DNA from: Amaricoccus sp003258405
GTDB taxonomy: Bacteria; Pseudomonadota; Alphaproteobacteria; Rhodobacterales; Rhodobacteraceae
Assembly (NCBI RefSeq): GCF_043226085.1
Contig: NZ_CP171225.1
Coordinates: forward strand, 2,046,001-2,110,000
Direction: 5' to 3'
DNA length: 64,000 nucleotides
Below the pieces are notes generated by a model. The model was given only the letters and a program-made list of their open reading frames with translations. It ran no database searches and was not told the DNA's origin. Shown here one piece after another: positions 28,218-35,311 of the stretch. The position numbers were made by a program, and so were the translations under genes. Position 1 is the stretch's first letter; the number at the start of each line of letters is the position of its first letter.

Positions 28218-29725
28218 ACCGCACCCCGCGATTTCTTCTCGGGCCGGGCCGTCATCCGCGCGCCCTCGGCCACGGCCAGGACGGTTGCGGAAGCCGCGTC
28301 AATGCGGCCCGTGCTGCGGGCCTTGGCAAGTTTCAGATTGTTCGCCGGATCGCGCAGGCAGACCGCATCCGCGAAAGCCGACGACATGAGAAGGCTTGGC
28401 CGTGACCTCACCTTGCCGTCGAAACAGGCCCGCCGGAACCGCTCCACATCCTCGCCGCCGTCCCGGAATCCTTGCCCGCGCCAGACGATCGGACAGCGAA
28501 TGCCCGCCTTGTCGATCGCCTCGCCAAGCTCGGCTTGCTTGTAGCGGTCGGCGGTCAAGGCCGCGATCTGCTCGCCCTCGACCTGCCGCATCACCTGGAC
28601 AAGCCAAGGCGCGACGGGAACGGTCTTTTCGCCCAGAACGGACAACTCGCCCCGGTCCTGCATCGTGACGTAACGGTCGGAAACGCCGTCGTTCTGCCCC
28701 CGGTCGAGAAGCGACGGCATCGAGGGGAAAGTGCCAAGACATTCCAGACGGCCGGATTCGGGCCAGTAGAACGCCGCCGCTGTCATGCTGGCAGAGCCGC
28801 CCAGGTCGACGCCGATCACCACCGGCCCAGCGCGCGGCGGCAATTCGTCGGTCTGGCAGGCCATCCATTCGTCAACGGTCAAGAGCACATCGCGGCTTTC
28901 ACCGGAGACACGCTCATTCCGATTGTAGAGCCGGAAACTCGTCAGCGTGGAGCCGCCCCGCGCGATGGCCCGCCGCGCGCTTGCTTCCAGCCATTCCAGC
29001 GATGCCCCGATGCCGTGCTTTGCGCCCGGATTGGCGATCAGCAGGCTTTCGCGGTCATCGGCCGGAAGGCCGGGCGGGGGCCGGTGTTCCTGCACATAGG
29101 TTCCGGGCTGCGGATCATCGATCCAGCGCGAGAAGGGGTGCGCATCATCCGCCGCCGAGGTCGAAATAATCAGCGCTTTGCCGCCCCGCTTGCCGAGACC
29201 GGACAGAAGCGCGTGTTCGAGGTCGTTCCCCTTGTCGAGCGGCCAGTGCCCGCGTTCGTCCATGAGAACGAGCGTTGGCGCGCTGCCGAGGATCGACTTG
29301 CCATCCGCCGCGATGGCTCGGACGAAATGCCCGCCCCCATCGCCCTGGTATTCGATTTCAAGGCGCGGCGAGCGCCGGAAGGTCAGAAGCTCCTGCTTCT
29401 CGTCAGGCAAAGAGTGCGCGAATCCGGCGACAAAATCCCACGCAATGCGGGCCTGATCGCGCGTCCTTGCCGCAATCAGGATCTCCCGCCGAGGCTGCCG
29501 GTCGAATTCGCCAAGCAGCGCCCCAAGAGCTACGCCTGCCGACAGTGCCGTCTTCGCGTTGCCCCGGCCGATCGAGAGAACCGCAACCTGCACCTCGGGA
29601 GCCAGCGCGCCACGAACGAACTGTTTCTGAAACGGCGCAAGCTTCACCGGCTGGCCCGCAAGAGGGCCTTCCGGGATCTTGAGGCTTTCCATGAAGCGGA
29701 TCGCGGCGGTCGCTGGTTTCATCAC
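28208..29725 (-). CDS. Terminase large subunit
   Basis: This 505-residue packaging motor has an ATPase Walker A-like loop SIGRGNAKT at residues 51-59, a Walker B-like PTLVLMDERGHW and a C-terminal RNase H-like nuclease region beginning GPVVIGVDLGGSASMTAA, with a later ALTADRYKQAEL. The first domain also shows the adenine-side motif FQKQFVRGAL. It translocates DNA into the prohead and cuts it. No clear small subunit is seen upstream; one of the three unassigned small genes at 30.0-31.5 kb may fill that role. Confidence 0.9.
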   Translation of the reverse strand: MMKPATAAIRFMESLKIPEGPLAGQPVKLAPFQKQFVRGALAPEVQVAVLSIGRGNAKTALSAGVALGALLGEFDRQPRREILIAARTRDQARIAWDFVAGFAHSLPDEKQELLTFRRSPRLEIEYQGDGGGHFVRAIAADGKSILGSAPTLVLMDERGHWPLDKGNDLEHALLSGLGKRGGKALIISTSAADDAHPFSRWIDDPQPGTYVQEHRPPPGLPADDRESLLIANPGAKHGIGASLEWLEASARRAIARGGSTLTSFRLYNRNERVSGESRDVLLTVDEWMACQTDELPPRAGPVVIGVDLGGSASMTAAAFYWPESGRLECLGTFPSMPSLLDRGQNDGVSDRYVTMQDRGELSVLGEKTVPVAPWLVQVMRQVEGEQIAALTADRYKQAELGEAIDKAGIRCPIVWRGQGFRDGGEDVERFRRACFDGKVRSRPSLLMSSAFADAVCLRDPANNLKLAKARSTGRIDAASATVLAVAEGARMTARPEKKSRGAVWV

Positions 29726-29973
29726 AGCATCCCGACGAGTCCGGTTACGGTCGTGCCCGTCGCGTGCAGCTTTCGAATTCTGAACGGGTAGACCGTCCCG
29801 GCGGTGAGACCGAAAAGCGTCGCCACAGAGCCGTCAATCATCGTGACGGTCACGTCGCCATTCTCGTTCACCAGAAAGGCGCGCACCGGCGCTGCGATGT
29901 CGGCAACGTCATTGGGGGAAATAATGGCCACACCGGATGCGGGGCCGCAGGGGTCGTTCGTATAGATTGCCAT
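29722..29973 (-). CDS. Small virion protein, spike-base-like
   Basis: An 83-residue beta-rich protein (AIISPNDVADIAAPVRAFLV, then DGSVATLFGLTAGTVYPFRIRKLHATGTT). The layout resembles small head-spike base proteins known from Rhodobacter gene transfer agents, in particular a C-terminal valine-rich barrel with VYPFRIRKLHATGT. The resemblance is from memory and not tested. It overlaps the terminase gene by four bases, so it belongs to the head operon. Confidence 0.5.
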   Translation of the reverse strand: MAIYTNDPCGPASGVAIISPNDVADIAAPVRAFLVNENGDVTVTMIDGSVATLFGLTAGTVYPFRIRKLHATGTTVTGLVGML

Positions 29974-30061
29974 TTTCGTTCCTTTCGACTGTCACAGCGA
30001 GAGAGAAGAAGCCCGCTCCGCGACACCTCCCCCGTCAACATTCTGGGGCATTGGGACCAGA

Positions 30062-30334
30062 TCACCCATCGAGGCGTTCCAGTGCGGCGACAGCGGCGCT
30101 CGTGATCGCATCCTTCAGGTCTCGGCTCACGAACTTGAGCGCGCGGTTCTGTCCACGGTTGCCCGGCACACGTGGCGGGATGCAGATGTGGCTGCCATTC
30201 GGCCGCTCGATGACAATGCACCCCTGCATGAGAATGCCGCCGGTCAGCACATCGACATGGCCGACGAGCCGCGATCCGTCTTCCCACGCCTCGGCATATG
30301 CGGTGGTTACGCCTACGATTTTGATCTTGTTCAT
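30062..30334 (-). CDS. Hypothetical protein of the head operon
   Basis: A 90-residue protein starting MNKIKIVGVTTAYAEAWEDG at the ATG 30334. It has mixed beta strands and a central RPNGSHICIPPRVPG. A small terminase, a head decoration protein or a regulator are all possible. It lies 88 bp upstream of the spike-base-like gene and downstream of the AT-rich direct-repeat region. Confidence 0.5.
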   Translation of the reverse strand: MNKIKIVGVTTAYAEAWEDGSRLVGHVDVLTGGILMQGCIVIERPNGSHICIPPRVPGNRGQNRALKFVSRDLKDAITSAAVAALERLDG

Positions 30335-30346
30335 CCTGATCCTCAT

Positions 30347-30410
30347 TAGGTCAGCTTGCTTTACCTATATCACATGCCTAATACTAAGGTCTACTTAACT
30401 TACCTATTCG
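30347..30410 (-). promoter_or_regulatory. AT-rich region with TTACCTAT direct repeats
   Basis: Two copies of TTACCTAT (30361-30368 and 30400-30407, 39 bp apart, so ATAGGTAA in the leftward direction) lie in the most AT-rich part of the right half of the element, directly upstream of the genes leading into the terminase. A leftward late promoter or operator is plausible; no clear -35/-10 pair was identified. Confidence 0.35.
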
Positions 30411-30412
30411 CA

Positions 30413-30667
30413 TTAAGCACACTCCTGCACCCGCTCCTTCCCCCCACTTCCTGAGAGAAGGCCCTGCGCTGCCTCGATCCGTATCCACGCGATGCCTGAT
30501 ATCGGGGGCCAACCGCCTTCCCTTGGGGATCTCACCCAAACGAGTCCTGGGAGTCGTCCCGGTGTCTCGCCCCCGGTCAATGCCGCGCGGGTTTCGTGTC
30601 GCGTTTCTGAGAAGAGCCAGCAGGAGCCGCTTCCTCTCGGGTCGGGTGTCATTCCCCGGATCGTCAT
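30413..30667 (-). CDS. Doubtful ORF in the head operon gap
   Basis: An 84-codon frame (MTIRGMTPDPRGSGSCW at the start, then PPISGIAWIRIEAAQGLLSG) fills the 30,413-30,667 part of an otherwise empty 446-bp gap. There is no convincing ribosome site and the frame is Gly/Arg-rich, as GC-rich noise would be. The remaining gap (30668-30792) shows no gene. Confidence 0.25.
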   Translation of the reverse strand: MTIRGMTPDPRGSGSCWLFSETRHETRAALTGGETPGRLPGLVWVRSPREGGWPPISGIAWIRIEAAQGLLSGSGGKERVQECA

Positions 30668-30792
30668 AGCCCGCTGATTTCGCTCAACGGTCAGAGGCTA
30701 GGGCGGCTGAAAGGATGTGCCCGGTCGTGCCGGTATGCTCCGGTGAATCGATGCCCCCGCACCGCGCCCGAGGCACGGAGGCGAGGGTGAAA

Positions 30793-30999
30793 TCAGTTTT
30801 CGATCAGTTCGAAATCTTCATGCGCGGTCATCTCGGAGACGAGCCGCCGCATCATCGCGAGTTGCTTCCTGGATGGTTCCCACGCAGGCCGCTTGGACTG
30901 GCGGATGATTGAGCGCGCAAAGCCCGACGCCCATCCGTTCCCGGCTCGGGCAACTTTGGGCATCCAGAAATCGGTGAGTTCCTCGATTGTGAAGGTCAT
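30793..30999 (-). CDS. Small hypothetical protein of the element
   Basis: A 68-residue protein (MTFTIEELTDFWMPKVARAG, then SKRPAWEPSRKQLAMMRRLV). Its ATG overlaps the stop of the preceding gene by four bases. The PSRKQLAMMRRLV segment is a basic amphipathic helix of the kind seen in small phage DNA-binding proteins, but no family is assigned. Confidence 0.55.
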   Translation of the reverse strand: MTFTIEELTDFWMPKVARAGNGWASGFARSIIRQSKRPAWEPSRKQLAMMRRLVSEMTAHEDFELIEN

Positions 31000-31498
31000 G
31001 CCGCCGCCCTCCGATCATTGTCGGCGAAGGCGAGGAACTTCGAACGGTTCAGATCCGGCAGGGCTTCCCAAGAGGCCAGAAGATATGCCCGCAGTTCGGC
31101 GAGGCTGGCCCAGGACGCCCAAAGCCGGGCCTCGGCGATAACTTCATCGAAGGCCGGAATTGGCGCACCGGCCGAGAACTTCCGCTCAATCGCATCAGCC
31201 AGAATTAGCTGATCCTCGGCGCTCAGGGCATTGAACGCCTCGATGGCAGGGCGCATCCGCGAGATTGCATCGACAGTCGCGGTCGGATAGACTTCGCCGA
31301 GAGAGTTGAGTGCTTTCTTCTGATCCGCCCCGGTTGCGCCCGCCAGCGCGCCGGGGTTTTCTTCTTGGGCAATGCCCGGGTGCGCTTTACAAGTTGCCGC
31401 TCCGTTCCCGACTTGTTCGCATCCGTTCAGGTCGCCGCTGAAAAGCGCATCGCATTGATATTGTGAGATAAATGCAGGATCACGTAGAAGCCTGCACT
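30996..31498 (-). CDS. Body of the element gene split by integration
   Basis: The frame from the attachment core to the TGA at 30996 codes for 162 residues (RDPAFISQYQCDALFSGDLN at its start, then ALSAEDQLILADAIERK and LAELRAYLLASWEALPDL). Its authentic start codon is at the other end of the element (20651). Here the frame simply continues open into host DNA as far as 31664, with only a TTG near 31502 as a possible local start. In the circular element the gene would directly follow int, with an ATGA overlap, and would be followed by the gene at 30999. The product is mostly helical and unrecognised. Confidence 0.65.
31486..31498. repeat. Attachment site attR core
   Basis: AGAAGCCTGCACT identical to the attL core. 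TGCAGG twelve bases before the closing CCTGCA forms an inverted repeat around it. Host sequence resumes at 31499. The following 275 bp to the next gene hold no convincing gene; an open frame at 31509-31799 overlaps the next start and is rejected. Confidence 0.75.
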
Positions 31499-31773
31499 TT
31501 CCCAAGACATGCCCATCCTGTTCGAGCACGCTGCCGCGGCGGCCGAGACAATCGTCGGTCCCGCGCCCTGTTCGCCAGATATTGCCCCGCGCCGGAGCGT
31601 GACGCCGCGGCAGGATTCTGTTGAAATGATACTTCTGGATTATGCGGAAGCGACACCGCATCAATCGGCGGCGTTAGATCGCGGTGCGAGCAGTATCATC
31701 ACGTTAATTTACCGACCCATTGGGGCCCAATATGATTGGAAATTCTGGCATCTTTTCTTGAGGGATAAGGACG

Positions 31774-32589
31774 ATGGCATACAGAGGCTCCAAGAATAGC
31801 AAAAAGAAATATTCAAATTCCGACAAGAAGTTCAAAGACTCCGGCCACAATGACAAAGGGGGGTTTGGCCCCGGGACCGACAAGGACGGCGACCACGGTG
31901 ACTACCACAACGGCGGTCAGGCGCTGACCAAGCTGATGCTGAACTGCCAGAAGGCGGTGGCCAGCACACTGAAGTGGGGCAAGTTCTCGGATGCTTCAGT
32001 CGAGAAGGCGATCAATATCGTCGAAAAGTATGTCTACAGCATCGAGGCCAAGATCGGGAGCTGGGTGAAGCCCGACGTCCAGCCGGTGAGCGTCACGGTC
32101 GAGGCGGCAGCAGAAGCCACCGGCACTGCGGCCCAGGCAAATGCCCACGTGAAGCTCGGCGTCTTCGACATCGACGCCAGCAGCTATGCCAAGCATGGCG
32201 CCAAGCTGGTTGTCGGCACCGCCGAATCCTTTGCGGCCGCCAATGGCGACGACAGCAAGACCTATGTGAACACCTTCTCCTCGGTCAAAGGCGTGGATAC
32301 CGGCGAGATTGTCTCCTTCTACGCCAAGGGAAGCAATTTCGAGAAGGCCGTCGAATGCCTCGTCGCGATCGACTGGGAGGGTGTCTTCGACAAGAATCTC
32401 GTCTTCACCAAGCATCACAGCTTCTACGGCCGGATGAAGAAGGAGATCGGCGACAGCCACAAGATCAACGCCACCACCGACGTGCATGTCGAAGCCGACA
32501 ATTATGCGCAGGTGCACTCGGGGGTGAAGGCGCTGGCCATGGATGACACGGTCAAGGCAGTCGCCGAGGCCGACGCGATCGCCAGCTAG
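31774..32589 (+). CDS. Unrecognised protein with degenerate repeat motif, candidate type I secretion cargo
   Basis: This 271-residue protein lacks a signal peptide. Residues 1-48 are highly polar (YRGSK, then Lys/Ser/Asp/Gly/His). From about 100 on it is beta-rich and Ala/Val-rich, with motifs VFDIDASSYAKHGAK and VHVEADNYAQVHSG. The second aligns well with the repeat of the 69-residue protein at 33372. The N-terminal YRG-K motif is also shared with that protein. AAGG precedes the ATG. A terminator at 32682 closes the transcript. The PrtD/PrtE-like exporter downstream makes secretion likely, but this is inference. Confidence 0.7.
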   Translation: MAYRGSKNSKKKYSNSDKKFKDSGHNDKGGFGPGTDKDGDHGDYHNGGQALTKLMLNCQKAVASTLKWGKFSDASVEKAINIVEKYVYSIEAKIGSWVKPDVQPVSVTVEAAAEATGTAAQANAHVKLGVFDIDASSYAKHGAKLVVGTAESFAAANGDDSKTYVNTFSSVKGVDTGEIVSFYAKGSNFEKAVECLVAIDWEGVFDKNLVFTKHHSFYGRMKKEIGDSHKINATTDVHVEADNYAQVHSGVKALAMDDTVKAVAEADAIAS

Positions 32590-32681
32590 ACGAAAGGCGT
32601 AGCCGGCCGGCGTATTCCCGCACAGATCACCGCAACCGGCGAAGCGAACCGGCCTTCACACTCCAGTCCTGGCGCAAGGCT

Positions 32682-32719
32682 CGGACCAGACCACGCCGGT
32701 CTGGTCCGTCTTCGTTTTC
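32682..32719 (+). terminator. Rho-independent terminator
   Basis: An 11-bp perfect stem (CGGACCAGACC / GGTCTGGTCCG) with loop ACGCC is followed by TCTTCGTTTTC. It follows the 31774 gene by 92 bp. Confidence 0.85.
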
Positions 32720-33371
32720 AGGCCATGGACCCGGCGCCCCCATCCGAACCGCGCCTCCTGCCACCTCCAGCCGAGACGCAGTCCCGCACGGTGTGCAGGA
32801 GAGGCGCTCGCACGGCATAGCCCTCAAGAGCAGCATCTTCCAGAGGACCGGCCTGCAGACCGGCCCCGTCACGACAGTCGGTTTTTCCGCACGCTTCGTT
32901 TGAGAACAGCGCCTTGCCGAAGGCCGTCGGCGTGCCGGGTGGCAGCAACGTCATGACGCGCCTTGCGGCTGCCTCCACCGATTCTCGCCGCACGTCCCGC
33001 CAAGATCTCGGCGCCAGCGCCGCGCGCCCACACGCACCGCGCGCGCCATCTCGACGCCGCGCGCATCAGCAAGAAGGCGTAGGCCGATCACGCGAATTGC
33101 CACCTCCTCCGGGAGGGAAGCGGGCGACGCGCGCCATGGTGCATATGATCCACCGAACGGCGCAGACGGGCACTTCCGCGTGCGCATGCCAAGATGGCTG
33201 TACACCTGATCAACACGGAGGACAGCAATCCGAAGGACGGACATCCGAACACCGAAACATGGTAAACAGAAAGTCTTATCTACCTTTGCGTGCTTGGAAA
33301 AATCGGCCCGTCTTGAAAACATTGGTGTTGCCCCGGTGGGGTGGTGAAAAGCGAAATCAGGAGATTTTACC
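32720..33371. other. Gap without a confident gene
   Basis: This 652-bp region contains several overlapping minus-strand open frames, Arg-rich and without ribosome sites. None looks like a whole protein, though pieces such as VIGLRLLADARGVEMARAV look protein-like and may be relics of an older gene. The last 100 bp become AT-rich and presumably hold the promoter of the 33372 gene. Confidence 0.4.
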
Positions 33372-33581
33372 ATGGGCAAATATCGCGGGAAGAAAAAATT
33401 CGACTTCAAGCACAAGGAAAAGGTCAAGGTCGACATTGACCAGGACAACTGGGCCGAAGTCTACGCGGGCCGGGACTCCAAGGTAAGCATCGATCAGGAC
33501 AACGATGCTGTCGTCGCAGCCCCTCACAAGTCTGCAGATATCTGCATCGACCAGTCCAACACTGCGATCGTCGTCATCTGA
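33372..33581 (+). CDS. Small repeat protein with three IDQDN units, candidate secreted fibre subunit
   Basis: This 69-residue protein has a basic N terminus (MGKYRGKKKFDFKHKEK) and three repeats centred on IDQDN at residues 22-26, IDQDN at 40-44 and IDQSN at 59-63. Each is followed by x-A-x-V, giving a period of 18-19 residues. Alternating polar/hydrophobic residues and the Gln-Asn-Ala spacing recall curlin repeats, which form beta-solenoid amyloid. There is no signal peptide, and the C terminus ends AIVVI. AGGAG precedes the ATG at a good distance. A terminator-like hairpin follows. Confidence 0.72.
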   Translation: MGKYRGKKKFDFKHKEKVKVDIDQDNWAEVYAGRDSKVSIDQDNDAVVAAPHKSADICIDQSNTAIVVI

Positions 33582-33625
33582 CGAAATTTTCAGGGTATCG
33601 GCTATATTGTAGCCTGCCCTACCCT

Positions 33626-33660
33626 GGCCCCGTCCGAGCATTCGGCGGGGCCTATTTCGC
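33626..33660 (+). terminator. Probable terminator after the repeat protein gene
   Basis: GGCCCC...GGGGCC with an inner CCGA/TCGG extension (33626-33652) is followed by TATTTCG. The T run is short, so strength is moderate. Confidence 0.5.
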
Positions 33661-33826
33661 TTGCGGAAGACGACAAAATCCAAGAAAATTGATTGTATAA
33701 ATCGCAAGATACATCCATTACTTCCGAAATTATACTTGAGGTGTACTTGCCGAGCGAGGCGAGAAGGCGCAACCTTTGCGATAGTCGCCGTCCGAACGGG
33801 ACACCAACAGAAACGGGAGCTCTGCC

Positions 33827-34180
33827 ATGACGCTGATAACCAAGCAGACCAAGAAATTCACGACCGGCCCAGACATGAAGAAGGTCGTCACGGGGACCTA
33901 TGTCAAGATGACCGACGGCTCCCACGACAAGCCCTCGTTCGACAAGGGCAACGCCGGAGATCACGGCCTGGACATCTCCGCCCTCCTTGCCGCCCACAAG
34001 CAGAAGGACTGGGGCTCCTATTTCAACGACAAGATGCCCCATGTGCCCGATCACGGCTCCGATTACGGTTGCGGTTCCGGGCATGATATCTGGGAGGGCC
34101 GCCCGGACTTCACATCCCGACTGGCACTCGATCACTGCCCGAAAGACGCCCACGACTCGCACGTCTCCGATATCTGCTAG
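33827..34180 (+). CDS. Hypothetical small protein, candidate type I secretion cargo
   Basis: This 117-residue protein starts MTLITKQTKKFTTGPDMKKV. It is rich in Asp, His, Lys and Gly (VPDHGSDYGCGSGHDIWEG) and ends DSHVSDIC. No signal peptide and no family are seen. The Asp-then-hydrophobic end resembles the short C-terminal export signals of PrtD-type substrates. GGGAG precedes the ATG. The clustered His, Asp and Cys could bind metal. Its assignment to the secretion locus is by position. Confidence 0.6.
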   Translation: MTLITKQTKKFTTGPDMKKVVTGTYVKMTDGSHDKPSFDKGNAGDHGLDISALLAAHKQKDWGSYFNDKMPHVPDHGSDYGCGSGHDIWEGRPDFTSRLALDHCPKDAHDSHVSDIC

Positions 34181-34641
34181 GCGCGCAGCAATCAGGATCT
34201 CTGCCGCGGCACCTCGTCTGCCGCACAGATGAAGCGTAGCGCGCCGGGAACACCCCGGCCCCGGCGCGAGGAACGAGCCGGTCCGTGCCCCCAAGATTGC
34301 GTCGCCCGTCGGCCCCTTCAGGCCTGCACGGGAGGGGGCACCACCGGTTCCGGCTTCCTCCCGCGCGTTGCAAGGCGTCTCCTGCCCGACATGCTCCGGC
34401 CCCGCCGCAGACCGCGCGCTCTTCCATCGCCCTCACCCTCCTGCACCGGTGCTCAGTCTCCGCATGGAGAGATTCGCCCCCACCTGCGCCACCAGGGAGG
34501 TGACTCCAGCCGCCGCGTATAACTCTTTCGGGGTACAACCTCACCTTGAGGTCAGCTTGTCCGGCCCGCGGCCCTATAGCACGCTGAAGACCTGACGCTC
34601 CTGCGCAGGGGCGGATTTCACAGGCTTGTGGGGGCCTCAAA
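34181..34641. other. Gap without a confident gene
   Basis: These 461 bp are GC-rich and contain only overlapping Arg/Pro-rich frames on both strands. No strong hairpin terminator or promoter could be picked. A promoter for the 34642 operon is expected near its 3' end, where the sequence becomes less GC-rich (about 34515-34575). Confidence 0.4.
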
Positions 34642-35283
34642 ATGGTTTCGATAAACTCCAGTTCATCTTCCGTCGTCATTATCGACGGCGATCACTCGGG
34701 CACAACCAGGCCCGCCGGTCCTCAGAGCGTGGGTCTCGAGCTGAACGCCAGAAAGACCGGCCTCGCCAGCGACAAGGTCAAGGTCGACCTCTCGACACAT
34801 ACCGATTCCACCTCTTCCGCACCGGGCGCGCACAGCGTCTCGATCAAGACCATGTCGACGGTCGGCAAGGCCAGCAAGGTCGACAAGCACAAGATCGAGG
34901 TCGGGATCGGCGACTGGATGGGCAATGCGAAGGACGGGGACGACATCGAGTTCCTGATCTGCATCAGTGGCGCCAGAGGGATACCCCGCAAGGCCCCACT
35001 TCTCACGGGCAAGGAGGCCAAGGACCTCGATGTCCGCTTCGACCTTGACCTCAAGGGGCTCACCCTGAACGCCAAGCTCAAGCCCGCCTTCGCCAAGGAT
35101 CTCAAGCTTGTGAAGTGCCTCGACGCCGAGGGGAAGCTGGCCTGGGGGTACCTCGGCACGGTGGATGACACGGACAAGCTCATCAAGATGTCGTTCAACT
35201 CCCCGAAAACGGGCGAGAAGGTCGCCGAACTCGCGATCGACATCCAGAACCTTCATCCCGCCGGAGATCACTTCGATCTCTGA
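34642..35283 (+). CDS. Hypothetical protein, candidate type I secretion cargo, first gene of exporter operon
   Basis: This 213-residue protein opens with a Ser-rich stretch (MVSINSSSSSVVIIDGDHSG). The segment DKVKVDLSTHTD...HSVSIKT matches the start pattern of the repeats in the 69-residue protein (EKVKVDIDQDN...SKVSIDQ). The C-terminal half is more ordinary (GWGYLG-like LAWGYLGTVDDTDKLIKM). It ends AGDHFDL, again acidic-then-hydrophobic. It lies 28 bp before the exporter ATPase gene, the closest coupling of any cargo candidate. No RTX repeats occur. Confidence 0.65.
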   Translation: MVSINSSSSSVVIIDGDHSGTTRPAGPQSVGLELNARKTGLASDKVKVDLSTHTDSTSSAPGAHSVSIKTMSTVGKASKVDKHKIEVGIGDWMGNAKDGDDIEFLICISGARGIPRKAPLLTGKEAKDLDVRFDLDLKGLTLNAKLKPAFAKDLKLVKCLDAEGKLAWGYLGTVDDTDKLIKMSFNSPKTGEKVAELAIDIQNLHPAGDHFDL

Positions 35284-35311
35284 TCAACGATCAGCCTAGG
35301 AGTCACGCCGG

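Larger units (their letters stand above)
20602..31498. mobile_element. Integrated element in ssrA with head-only gene set (capsid-forming satellite candidate)
   Basis: The element is flanked by the 13-bp repeat AGAAGCCTGCACT (20602-20614 and 31486-31498) and spans about 10.9 kb. The left copy preserves the ssrA end. Contents are integrase, AlpA-like factor, XRE regulator with operators, small unknowns, a secreted protein, and a leftward packaging/head operon (spike-base-like, large terminase, HNH, capsid, protease, connector, portal). No tail, tape-measure, lysis, replication or obvious small-terminase gene is seen. This content resembles capsid-forming phage-inducible islands, which use helper-phage tails. 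A decayed prophage is the alternative. Confidence 0.8.

Noticed and set aside
31509..31799. Plus-strand 96-codon frame after attR
   Set aside because: It overlaps the start of the 31774 gene in another frame, has no ribosome site and no protein-like pattern.
32627..33072. Minus-strand frames in the gap after the 271-residue protein gene
   Set aside because: Overlapping, Cys/Arg-rich, no starts with ribosome sites. At most a relic; not annotated as genes.
34110..34679. Minus-strand 189-codon frame between two cargo-candidate genes
   Set aside because: It overlaps both flanking plus-strand genes and has the Arg/Gly/Cys-rich composition of noise.
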